Made by a program: the position numbers and the translations under genes
Source: Crotalaria pallida
Taxonomy: Eukaryota; Streptophyta; Magnoliopsida; Fabales; Fabaceae
DNA: 64,000 nucleotides
Assembly (NCBI GenBank): GCA_037953625.1
Contig: CM075652.1
Span: 56,785,501 to 56,849,500 of the forward strand
Direction: 5' to 3'
Shown: positions 11,936 to 22,246 of the stretch, one piece after another
How the letters are laid out: every line of letters begins with the position of its first letter
Position numbering within the stretch: the first letter of the stretch is position 1
Notes under the pieces: generated by a model
The model's input: the letters and a program-made list of their open reading frames with translations, nothing else
Told to the model about the DNA's origin: nothing
The model's database searches: none

Positions 11936-13726
11936 ATGGGTTCTACGAATCCCTTTGGTGGTGAAGGTGATTCAATTAGCCGCCCTCCTATGTTTGGTGG
12001 AGAGGGTTATGCTTATTGGAAAATTAGGATGAGAATCTTTATAGAAGCCATAGATGTGAACATTTGGGAAGCCATTGAAAATGGTCCTTATATTCCCTCA
12101 AAAGAAGTAGAAGGTGTACTTACACTAACTCCCAAAGATAAGTGGACCGATGATGATAAAAGGAAAATTCAATATGATTTAAAAGCTAAGAATATCATCA
12201 CCTTTGCTTTATCTTATGATGAGTTCTTTAGAGTCTCCCAATGTCTTAATGCCAAAGAAATGTGGGACACCTTGCAAGTCACACATGAAGGCACTAGTGA
12301 AGTTAGGCGTGCTAGATTAAATTCTTTGATGCATGAATATGAATTGTTTCGTATGTTGCCTAATGAATCTATATGTTTTATGCAAAAGCGTTTTACTCAT
12401 ATTGTTAATCATCTCATTGTTCTTGGAAAAACTTTCTTGAATTGTGAACTTGTTAACAAAGTTTTAAGATGTCTAAGTAGGGAATGACAACCTAAGGTTA
12501 CCGCAATTGTTGAATCAAAGGACTTGGACACCATGGACTTAGCAACACTTTTCGGAAAGCTTCAAGAACATGAAATGGAGCTTGGACGCTTACATATGCA
12601 TGAAGAATCGGACAAGAACAAAGAAAGAAAAGGAATCGCTCTTAAAGCTCAAAGATCATATCAAAAGGAAGAGAGTTCCGATAATGATGATAATGAAGAT
12701 TCCGATTCGGACATTGATGAAGAGGAGATGAAGCTTCTACTAAGAAAGTTCAATAAGATTCTAAGGAGAAAAGGAAGGTTGAACAAGAACAAATGTAAAG
12801 AGAAGGATCCCCCACACTACAAGATCAAGACATCAAAAGAAGGTATAGTTTGCCATGAATGTGGAAAGCTCGGTCATCTAAAGTATGCATGCTCTAAGTA
12901 CCTCAAGAAGAAGGAGAAAGAAAAGAAAAATTCAAAATCTAAAAGAGCATACATAGTTTGGAATAGTGATGATGAACATGACAAGAAAAGCACATCGAAT
13001 AGTTCTTCGGATGATGAAGATGCCGCTTGTCTCAACTTGATAGCTCTAGTAGATGAAGAGGAAAGTTCAAATGATGAATCAAGTGAGCAAAGCTACGAAA
13101 GCGATGTAAGTGAAACTAAATCCGAAATTTCTTCTAAATATGATATTCTATATAATGCTTATGAAGAAATGCATGAACATCTCAAGAAACTAGCTTCGAA
13201 AAATATTGAAAGGAAGAAGCTCATTTTGAAACATCAACAAGAGATTTTAGAACTTCAAAAACAAGTTGATGAGCTTAATCTTCAAAATGAAACTCTTGAT
13301 CTTATATATGCTAGTTATTCTTGTGATTGTGCTAGTAGATTGAATAATGTGGTTGATTGTGAGGATTGCAAGTTGCTTAAAGATGAAAATGCTATTTTAA
13401 AAAATAAGTTTGCAAGTTTCACAAATGGTGATATTAGATTGAGCACATTGTTAAATTTTCAAAGAGAAAATTCAAACAAGTTTGGTTTGGGTTATACTAT
13501 TGCTAAGAGTAAATCTAATAGAAATGTTGTTGATTTTTCTAAAGTTGATTATTCAAATGCACCAACATGTTTCTATTGTGGTACTCATGGACATACTTCA
13601 AATGTATGTTATATTAAAGTGCATGGTATATCTAAAGGAAAGTTTGTTTGGGTGAAAAAGGGTGAGAGTCCCTACACTAACAAAAATGGATCCAAAACCA
13701 TTTGGATACCAAAAAGCAAAGCATGA
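11936..13726 (+). pseudogene. Copia gag polyprotein with one in-frame stop
   Basis: Gag forms the retroelement's virus-like particle and binds its RNA. The frame starts MGSTNPFGGEGD and shows the copia-type gag core (YWKIRMRIFIEAID, KEMWDTLQVTHEGTSEV, FTHIVNHLI). It then has a stop at 12485-12487, where the relative at 32472 has Trp, and continues in the same frame to 13726. The second part has an acidic Ser/Asp-rich linker, a CCHC zinc knuckle (CHECGKLGHLKYAC), a coiled-coil-like Glu/Lys/Leu stretch and a second knuckle-like CFYCGTHGHTSNVC. The stop (TGA for TGG) is one G-to-A change. No pol follows. Confidence 0.8.
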
Positions 13727-14464
13727 TTGTTTTTGTAGGTATGATTGAAGAGCAAAAGGACTTTCATGTGTTATTCATTCATTTGCATCTTCAATTGGTA
13801 TCAAGAGAAAATCCTACAAATTGGTAACATTTGATATTGTTAGATATTGATCATAGTTATCTCAATTGATATTATTTTTTTTTAATAAGTTACAATTGGT
13901 ATAATTGATATTGATCACTCAATGATACTAATTTTGATCATTATATGATTATCATGCTATTGTTGCTTTTATGATATTTCTTTACTATTGATATCTTACT
14001 TTGTTAAGTGATGTGATGACTTTCTATTTTCAATTAGTTTGTTACAATTGGTATTATATTTCATTGTTATATTTTCTTACCAATTGGTATCACATTTCAA
14101 AGTATAGTTCTTACATTTGTTTATACAATTGGTATAGTTCTTGTGATTGTACATTTGGTATCAATGTTGTGAAGAAATAAATGAATATGATTTCTCTACT
14201 TTGGCTTAGCATTTTATATTTCAATTGGTATATACTACTTTTTGATAATGCCAAAAGGGGGAGAAGAGGTTGTTTGTTGTTTTTATATAGGTTGAGCAAA
14301 GTTGTTGAAGATAGGGGGAGAATCAAGCTTCTATCAATTGGAATTCAAATGTCAAAGCATTAATTGAGGGGGAGCAAGTTTCTCACCAAGTGATCAAATA
14401 GTTCAAGCATCAACAACTTCAAACAACTTCAAAACGTGTTTGTCATTTTCAAAAAGGGGGAGAT
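13727..14464 (+). other. Non-coding 3' region of gag-only Copia, with CAATTGGTAT repeats and polypurine tracts
   Basis: About nine copies or near-copies of CAATTGGTAT are spread from 13790 to 14340, echoing the LTR/PBS junction. From 14250 on there are four purine blocks of the form (A)nGGGGGAG, the last (14452-14462) being the polypurine tract next to the 3' LTR. No coding sequence is seen. Confidence 0.7.
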
Positions 14465-16208
14465 TGTAAGATCCATTGAGAATGTTTTGATAAATGACAA
14501 AAGGTTTTGAACAAGCTACAAATGTGTTGATCAAGTTCAAGCTCATCAAGCAACAACAAACATCAAGTGATGAAGAGAGAGCAAGCTCATGAAGACTTAG
14601 TTTGGTAGTTTATGTTTTATTGTAATATCTTTCGCCTCTCAAGTCTTTTAGTTTATGAGTTTGGGTAGAGTTAATAGAGGGTAGTGAATCTCTATCAAGG
14701 TCATGATTATATCATAATTTGAGTTTTCACTTAACCTAAAATCAATAGGTGGCTTAAAGGTTTGAAAGAAAAGGTTTAGTTTTTTGAGAAAACAAGTTTT
14801 AATTGATTTTTCATTAAACTAATCGATTAAGGCTTAAACTAATCGATTAAGGCTTATGTTAATCGATTAGAATTTTCAAAGCTTGCGCACTTAATCGATT
14901 AAGCAAGGTGTTAATCGATTAAGACCTTTGTTAATCGATTAACACGTACAGATCTGGTTTTTTAAATACGTTTTTCACTTCTCAAAAGCACTTTGAAGTG
15001 TTCCTAACTTTTGGGTATTCTATATAAACCTTTTCCCAATTATTGTGAATCATTATTACAATCTAGAATCATTTTGATATTCATTTTACAAAGAAACAAG
15101 CCACTCTATTCTCTCTCACTTTCATAGATCAAAGCTTTCACTTTTACATTCTTTGATCAAGAATCTTTGAATCTCTTATGTTGATATTTTCATAGCTATT
15201 GAAAGAGATTCATAGGATTGTTATTGTTTTTCATTTGAGTTGTAATCATTGCAAAGAAGGCAAGCTATCTACAACAAAGGAAGTCTTGGTTGTGAATCAA
15301 GCAAACAAGCATTTGGAAGTCTTGATTGTTATCAAGCAATTGGAAGTCTTGTTGTGATAACAAGCAAATTGGAAGTCTTGGTGTCAGGCATCATCAAGCA
15401 AGTGGAAGCCTTTGAAGAATCTCAAAGCAATTGGAAGTCTTGTTGAGGGGAATTGACAAGCAAGGTTAGAGGTTAGATTAGAGCATCAATAGGATTACAA
15501 GGCAAGGGTGTGGTATCTCTTGTAGGCTAGCAAGAAGGGAGTCTTGTGAGGCATTTACTTGTAATTTGAGAACTCTAATTCCTCATAGTGAAGAATCTCT
15601 CTTGGTTGAAGAGGGGATTGGATGTAGCTTTCAAGTGGATGAAAGTGAACCAGGATAAATCACTGTGTCGTATCTCTAAACTCTTAACTCTTTACATTCA
15701 AGTCATTCATTGTGTTCTTGATTGAAAACCTAGAAAAGATTGATTTTCATAATTGATTGAATTGAATCTTAATTGTGTAAATTGATTTGGGTAAAATCAT
15801 TTTCATAACCTAGGTAATTAATAAGAATATTGGTGTTAATCAATTCCGCTTTATCTCTGATCATATGTGTTAATTGATTGATTTTCGTATTTGATTGAAA
15901 AGTGATTTTTCAGTTTTAACAGTGATTAATCGAGTAACTGTTTTCATTAATCGATTAATTTTAATCAAGCTTTCGGCATTAATCGATTAGCCATTTTATT
16001 AATCGATTAGCATGAAGTTTTAATCGATTAACATTTTGATTTAATCGATTAAGACTGAGAGAATTTTGAGAAAATCATTTGTTTTAATCGTTTCGATTTG
16101 TTTCTTTCGAAAATCTTTCAAGGTTTCTCTAACACCTATTCAACCCCCCTTCTAGGTGTTCTCCTAGTGTCTCCTTGTTATTTCACCCACCGATTGTAGG
16201 TTCCAACA
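14465..16208 (+). repeat. 3' LTR of the gag-only Copia element
   Basis: 1,744 bp, nearly identical to the 5' LTR. The 4-bp length difference is an extra TAAC-type insertion near 15005. The same two ATCGAT palindrome clusters are present. Confidence 0.9.
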
Positions 16209-16213
16209 GTTGC

Positions 16214-16396
16214 TCTTATGGAATAAAGAGAATCGGGTTGAAGTCATAGATGCTGATGATGGCCCTTGTTACTTGCAACGTCTCCATGTAGATTTCAAAT
16301 TGTATTAGCCAAGATTAAGCCAATAAGGTTGGGTGGAGACCAAATTAACAAAGGCTTTTGTGTAACAATGCTTGGTGGAAAACTATGGAGTTAAGT
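16214..16396 (+). pseudogene. Gypsy polyprotein remnant, continuation after the Copia insertion
   Basis: The first bases after the TSD continue the protease-region reading (LLWNKENRVEVIDADDGPCY), matching what follows the segment broken at 10125. Stops soon accumulate (KLY* near 16305). It is cut again by the LTR-like sequence starting at about 16397. Confidence 0.55.
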
Positions 16397-17183
16397 TGTA
16401 AAATCCTAAGTTTTATATGTGTATAGAAATGTTAGAAATTGGTAATTTAGTATATAGGGCCTTTAGGATGCATATAAGTAACTTAGGAACAATTAGAATG
16501 CATTAGAAAAATGAAGTTTTTCAGGAAATACTTGAGTATTCCATTAATCAAACAATCATCAGCTCTCAGGCAAAACTCGAGTATTACAAGGAATACTCGA
16601 GTAATCTATCAAATAATCAATCAGATAAAAATGAGGCTCTCAGCCAATACTCGAGTATTGAAAGGAATACTAGAGTATTCTGTCAACAAGTCAATCAAAT
16701 ATTTCGAATTTTAATTAAATACTCGAGTATTATGCAAAATACTTGAGTATTCTGGGAAAAATTCAGAAATAAAATACACGAATTTAACTCATTTGCATTG
16801 ACTCATTCCTTCTTCCCCCAAACCCATGATTTTCTCCTCCCTTTTTATACCCTTAGGATTCTAAGTTCAAATCATCATCAAAACTCAACAAATCATCAAC
16901 CCATACTCACTCCCCATCACAAATCCATCACTTTCCCTCTCTAATAACCCTAAATCACTCCCTCTACTCTCACCCCCACAAACCCTATAAACCCTAACTT
17001 AGAAATAAAGTAGTTTTTGCCATGGATTTGAGGTAGAAGAGTTAAGAAGTGATTGAAAACAAAGGAAAAGAGACTAAAGATTGTGGATTTGAGCCTGGAG
17101 AAGAGTCTCCCTACATCCTCTTTCTTCTCTCTCATCCAACTCAAGGTAAGAGGGGGTTGTTTATCTAAATTAGGAAAAGGATT

Positions 17184-17185
17184 TG

Positions 17186-17224
<39 letters not shown>
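17184..17224. repeat. (AAT)n microsatellite
   Basis: An uninterrupted ATA/AAT trinucleotide run of about 13 units. Confidence 0.95.
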
Positions 17225-17574
17225 TAGATATATCTATATGTATGTTTGATTTGTATATGGATTATAAATTGGTTAAGTCATAAACCTAGGGTTTTCTGAA
17301 TTGTTGAATGATGATGATGATGATGTTTATGTTGAGAATTTATATATTATGAATGATTAAATATTAATATCATTGTTATTGAAATTATTCTTATTGTATT
17401 CATGCTTTACATACTTGAATGTTCAAAGTAATATACACACCCTTGGTTAGGAACTCACTTAAAGTAATATAATTAACCAAAGACTTGACTATTATAACTT
17501 AATTAAAATGAACTAGAAAGGCGCCAATTAAGAAGTGAGGAAGGACGTTAGGGATTAGGAAAGATATCGTGAAG

Positions 17575-17861
17575 ATTTTATGAATTGATGGACGCTTTCG
17601 TGAAGATTCATAGAATTAATGGACGAGAGTATTGTAGTATTTGATTGTGCTAATGAAACAATCATGAGAACTATTATAGAGGAGTTCGATCTACCTAAGA
17701 AAACACCAGTATGATGGACGTTTTCGTGAAGTACTGGCTAATCGGTGATTGGTCCTGTGCACACTATAATGGTTCTATCGGTCACTTAAATACTTTGTGA
17801 CTAGTTGAGGATGGTCCCTGTTATAACACTGTACGATGGACGTTTTCGTGAAGTACAGTGT
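17575..17861. repeat. Three hairpins with one constant loop and different stems
   Basis: The core (T/C)GATGGACG(T/C)TTTCGTGAAG occurs at 17586-17605, 17712-17731 and 17834-17853. Each copy is bracketed by its own inverted repeat. Copy 1 has ATTTTATGAAT with ATTCATAGAAT (17575-17585 and 17606-17616). Copy 2 has CCAGTA with TACTGG (17706-17711 and 17732-17737). Copy 3 has ACACTGTA with TACAGTGT (17826-17833 and 17854-17861), plus a closing C-G pair. Inside the loop ACG(T/C)TTTCGT can form a small inner stem. The function is unknown. Confidence 0.75.
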
Positions 17862-17935
17862 AAACATTGGTAGAGAGGCATTTACTCCTAGTTGGTCTTT
17901 CCTAAAGTGTGGAGGGCGATGTGAGGAAAAATGGA

Positions 17936-18040
17936 AAAGGAAATGGAAATAGTAATTACTACTATGAAAGGAAATGGAAATAGTAATTACTACTATGAAA
18001 GGAAATGGAAATAGTAATTACTACTATGAAAGGAAATGGT
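17936..18040. repeat. 31-bp tandem repeat, three units plus a partial
   Basis: Units begin at 17936, 17967 and 17998, with a 12-bp partial at 18029. Each contains the perfect palindrome TAGTAATTACTA. Confidence 0.9.
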
Positions 18041-18097
18041 TAAAGTAAAATGGAAAACAAAAGAAGAATTGATTTATTATGGAGATGTTTATTGCAT

Positions 18098-18099
18098 TG

Positions 18100-18138
<39 letters not shown>
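18098..18138. repeat. (AT)n(GT)n microsatellite
   Basis: A short TA run followed by about 14 GT units. Confidence 0.9.
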
Positions 18139-18775
18139 TATGAAAATGGTTCCATGATGTTGCACATTAGAATGTATATGTGTGAAAGGCATAAATGTAT
18201 GGAGTAGATATATGTATATTATATTATTGTTATATAAATGCTTTTCCTGATTTATGATCAAACAGCTCACCTCTTAGTGGTTATTTTTAGGGACATGAGA
18301 GTTCGCAGGTTCTATAAGCCGAGAAGGATTATACTCTCATGAGTAGAGTGTAACTACTTATTGTGATTCGGATATTACAATTTAAATTTCAACCAACTAG
18401 CTTTTGATTTCATTTATTTTGGATAAATGTACTCTTTAATTATGTAAAAGAATAATTACTTGTGTATGTATATTTTTAAGAAGGGATATCACATACATTG
18501 ATGGACATTTAAATGTCCTCTCTTATTGATGTACGGAAAAATGGGAATTATTGTGATATCCTGTAAGATTAAGGTTCTACCCAAGTTTTATTAAAAATGC
18601 ATATGTTTCATTTTATTCTGGATTTGACATGTTTATATTTGTAAAAGGGAAAAATCTATATTTTAAAGCAAACTCCGTCAATTTTTCCTGAAATTTTCAT
18701 GTCTTTAAATTTAATAAAGGAAATAAAAAGTAGGATGTTAAATAAGTTGGTTAATGTGGCCGTCGTGCAGCGACC

Positions 18776-19320
18776 TTCAACCAGCTATATCGATTGATGA
18801 TGTAACGGTGAAATCAAAAACTCGACAAAGACATTTAGAATATCTGGAGAGAGCCTTCAACTGAATGAGGAAATACAACATGAAAATGAACCCATTGAAA
18901 TGTGTGAAATGTGTATTTGGAGTATCAACAGGTAATTTCTTGGGGTTTATGGTGCACATTGAAGTCGATATGAACAAGACCAAAGCCATTTTGGAAGTAT
19001 CTCCACCCATGAACAAGAAAGAGCTTCAGTCTTTTCTAGGTGAAGTGAATTTCTTGAGAAGATTCATTTCAAACTTGTCAAGCAGTACAAGAGTCGTTTC
19101 TCCTCTAATCAAACTAAAGGAAGAACAAGAGTTTGTATGGAAGTCCGAGCATCAGGAGGCGTTTGACAATTTGAAGAAATATTTAACCACATCATCAATC
19201 ATGATCCCTCCCCAATATGGAAGACCTTTGAAGTTATATATATCTGCTTTTAACAACACTATAGGGAGTCTGCTTGCTCAAGAAAATGATAATGGTGTCG
19301 AAAGAGCTGTATTTTATTTA
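18776..19320 (+). pseudogene. Degenerate Gypsy reverse transcriptase / RNase H region
   Basis: The frame reads IDDVTVKSKTRQRHLEYLER, a degraded YVDD box, then MRKYNMKMNPLKCVKCVFGV, FLGFMVH, ELQSFLGEVNFLRRFI and FVWKSEHQEAFDNLKKYLT, ending ...VERAVFYL. This is the RT thumb/connection and RNase H start of a plant Ty3/Gypsy element. The YVDD tyrosine-valine is altered and a stop follows ERAFN at 18862. It belongs to the same carcass as 8912-10125. The frame is broken at 19320 by a MITE and resumes at 19860. Confidence 0.75.
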
Positions 19321-19850
19321 GGCATATTTAAGTTTTTAGTCCTTGAACTTAGGTACTCTTCTGGAATTGGTCCTTAAACTTTTTTTCCGATGCTTTGAGT
19401 CCCTAAATTTTGCTCAGATTTTGGAAATAATCCTTTCATCACTTAAGTGGTCATATAACCGAGGATATGTCATGTTACCTTCGCCACATCGATGGGTAAC
19501 ATGTCAGATCATGCCACGTGAATTTTTTAAATTAAAAAATAAATCAAATTTATTAAAATAATTAAAAATTGTATTTTTTAAAGAAAATCGAATCTTTTAA
19601 TAAATTTTAAAAGAAATTATTTTTTTTCAATAAAAAAAATCATGTAGTGTCCCGTGGCTCTACATAATACGTCACTCGTCGATATTGTGAAAGTGACGTG
19701 ACATTTTATCGACTATATCATCACTTAAGTGACGAAAGAACAATTTCCAAAAATTAAACAAAGTTCAGGGATCCAAAGCATCGAAAAAAAAGTTTGAGGA
19801 CCAATTTCAAAAGAGCACCTAAGTTCAGGGACTAAAATGTTAAATAAGCC
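19321..19850. mobile_element. Mutator-type MITE with 9-bp TSD
   Basis: The TSD TTTTATTTA is at 19312-19320 and 19851-19859. The inverted termini (GGCATATTTAA and GGCTTATTTAA) extend into long related arms rich in 'AGTCC(C/T)TGAACTTAGG' and TTTGAGTCCC-type text. 530 bp, non-coding. Removing it together with one TSD copy restores the surrounding Gypsy frame. Confidence 0.85.
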
Positions 19851-19859
19851 TTTTATTTA

Positions 19860-20130
19860 AACAGAGTGTTGAATGATGCTGAAAAAAATATAGTGCCATT
19901 GAAAAATTGTGCTTGGCACTGCACTTTTCATGTACTAAACTCAAATATTACATGATAACTTTGCATGTTCTGGTTTGTCTAAGACCAATATAAAAATATA
20001 TATGTTATCCAAGCCAATTATACATGACAGGAGTGGCAAATGGACTTTGGCTTTGATGGAATTGTCTTTACAATATGTTCCACTGAGAGTTGTTTAAGGC
20101 CAAGTTGTTGCTGATTTTTAGCATACCATC
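19860..20130 (+). pseudogene. Gypsy RNase H remnant after the MITE
   Basis: Reading resumes with NRVLNDAEKNIVPLKNCAW, the RNase H stretch expected after AVFYL. A late segment contains KGQVVADF-like text near 20100. There are many stops and shifts. Confidence 0.55.
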
Positions 20131-21365
20131 CATTAATATTTTTCAATGTTGGATTATCCATCACCATTCACACTCACACATGTTTGCTCCCTCATTCCCA
20201 AAGCTCACTCACTCAAGTTTCATCTCACCTCTCGCACTCACATTTGCTCCACCCCTTGTGAAACCCACTATTTGACATTGCCACCCACTTAACTTTTTTT
20301 CCCCAAAAATATCCTCTTTTTCTTTTTCACTTCATGTTAGGGCCTTGAATGAAGTCAGGGCCCAATGCTAAAATTAGGATCTTGAGTTTGAATCACAACT
20401 ATATAAAAAACTAAGGCCATGAGTGAGAATAGTAATGACAACATAACTAAATAAATACGGAGAAAAGTTTTAGTAATATGCTACCCTTGAGAGCTTAATA
20501 TTATTATCTTAATTAGTAAGCTATAGGGTAGGAGGTTATGAACAAAAATGTCCGACTCAAAAACTATACCCTGAAAATATATCATCCCATTATTTTTTAG
20601 TTTTAACTTTTGGCCCCCATAATTGAATTTTAGGCCCTCATTTTTCGTAAAAAGACCAAAATATCCTCAATGTTAAATAATTATCGACTTCGGGATGTCG
20701 GGAAAAAAAAATACACTTCTAACACATCCCTATAAAAGATATGTTACTACTCACTAGTGTTGGAAGTGCAAATTTTTACACTTCCAACACTGGTGAGTCG
20801 AAAGTGAAAACATTTAGTTGAATAATTCCGACTCATTTAGTTGGATGCACTCGGTCCGATCATTTAGTTGCAAACATTTAGTGCAAAAATTTGAGTTGGA
20901 ATCATCTTTCATGTCTAGGTGACAAATCAGGAGGAGACCTTAATCTAGATCTAGTGGTGATTTCGATCTTGATGCTCTTTGTCCTCGATCAGCCTTGGAC
21001 GTGTATATAGCATTCCATTTTTACAGAATATTATGTAGTGATAATATTGTCAAAACACACAACCCAAGAAAAGAAAGACAATATAAACAAACTGCCACAA
21101 TCAAGTAAAGAAGCTAAATAGTAAATAAATGGACTCACTCTTCATATCCATTGTTGTAAGCAGGAGAGTATGACATTCGCTTTTGATCATCATCTCGCTA
21201 CGTAGGAGGACTTGGTGATCTATGATGCTTAGTTGGCCTTCTAGGGTAAATAGAGTAGTCACTTTGCCGTCTTGGGGCTGGATGAGTCAAAAAATTTTGC
21301 ACTTCCAACAGTAGTAAATTGGAACATATTTTCAACATGAGTGTGTCGGAAGTATATTTTTTTTA
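20131..21365. other. Intergenic repeat-derived sequence with one strong hairpin
   Basis: There is no gene. A 17-bp stem (CACTAGTGTTGGAAGTG at 20752-20768, pairing with 20779-20795) closes a 10-nt loop. Related TTGGAAGTG/CACTTCCAA words recur near 21300 and 21350, so the stretch probably belongs to a decayed element linked to the foldback that follows. Confidence 0.45.
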
Positions 21366-22246
21366 GCCACCCTTTTGGTTTTTGACCTCCCCCTATAATT
21401 TTTTTTTTCGAAAATGCCCCTCGAGGAAAAAAAACTCCATTCTCCTCCTCCTCCTCCTCCTCCTACTTCTCCTTCTACTTCTCATTCTCCTTCCCCTCAT
21501 CCTCCTCCTTCTTTTTCACTTACACTCACTCACACTCACTCCCTTCTCCTTCTCCTACTCCTCCTCCTTCTCCTTCTCTTTCTTTTTCCTCACTTACACC
21601 CACTCATTCACTTCTCCTCCTCCTTCTCCTTCTCCTTTTTCCTCACTCACACTCACTCACTCACACCTACCCCCACTCACATATCCACTATTATGTTTTT
21701 CTCTTGTAAAATGTGCCCTACACTTATGTCAAAGTGTGTTTCTATCCACTATTATGTTTTTCTCTTGTAAAATGTGTCCTTCACTTATGTCAAAGCGTAC
21801 GAAACACACTGGTACGCTTCAACAGAGACTCATGACCTTTTTTTAAAAAAATTTGGCCTAGGCATGGTGGGCCAATTTTTTTTTTTTTTTAAAAAAACCT
21901 TATGCCTTTTGTCGAAGCGTACCGGTGTATTTCGTACGCTTCGACATAAGTTTAGGGCACGTTTTACACGAAAAAAAAAACATAACAGTGAATATGTGAG
22001 TGGAAGCGAGTTTGGGAGTGGGTGAGTGAGTGTGACTGAGTGGTATAAGTGAGGAAGAAGAAGAAAAAGAAAAAAGAAGAAGGAGAAGGAAAAAGTGGAA
22101 AAGAAGAAGAAGGAGAAAGAGAAGTGGGTGTGAAGGAGAAGAAAAAGGAGGAGAAGTGGGAAGTTTTTTTTTTGGAGGGGCATTTTTGAGAAAATAATTA
22201 AGGGGGTGGTCAAAAACCCAACTTGGGGTTAGAAAATCAAAACCCG
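21366..22246. mobile_element. Foldback element with long pyrimidine-rich arms
   Basis: The left arm starts with GGTTTTTGACCTCCCCCT and a CTCCTCC-rich run. The right arm is its inverse (AGGGGGTGGTCAAAAACC, GAAGAAGGAG runs). The centre carries mirrored AAGCGTACGAAA and GGTACGCTTC boxes (about 21792-21820 and 21912-21950). The right end extends further (GGTTAGAAAATCAAAACCC). The apparent ORFs across it are simple Leu/Pro/Phe-rich translations of the repeats. Confidence 0.6.

Larger units (their letters stand above)
10126..16208 (+). mobile_element. Young gag-only Copia element (SIRE-like), complete with two LTRs and TSD
   Basis: Two LTRs start TGTAAGATCC and end TTCCAACA. They are flanked by a perfect 5-bp duplication GTTGC (10121-10125 and 16209-16213). 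By eye the LTRs differ at about nine positions plus one 4-bp indel over 1.74 kb, so the insertion is recent. A tRNA-Met type primer-binding site and a polypurine tract are present. The interior encodes gag only; protease, integrase, RT and RNase H are missing. It must therefore have been moved in trans, perhaps by a relative of the element at 30864. It is inserted in a Gypsy protease remnant. Confidence 0.9.
16397..18775. mobile_element. Long LTR-like insertion (probably a Gypsy/chromovirus-type solo LTR), boundaries uncertain
   Basis: It starts TGTAAAATCC at 16397. At 18370-18379 the sequence ends ...GGATATTACA, whose complement TGTAATATCC mirrors the start, as LTR ends do. Gypsy RT coding resumes only at about 18776, so the extra 400 bp is unassigned. 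It contains ACTCGAGTATT boxes (16540-16745), a leader-like stretch (16800-17150), microsatellites, three shared-loop hairpins (17575-17861) and a 31-bp tandem array. No ORF is supported and no clean TSD was found. Confidence 0.4.

Noticed and set aside
17936..18040. CRISPR-like array of short repeats
   Set aside because: Units are contiguous with no unique spacers, and this is plant nuclear DNA.
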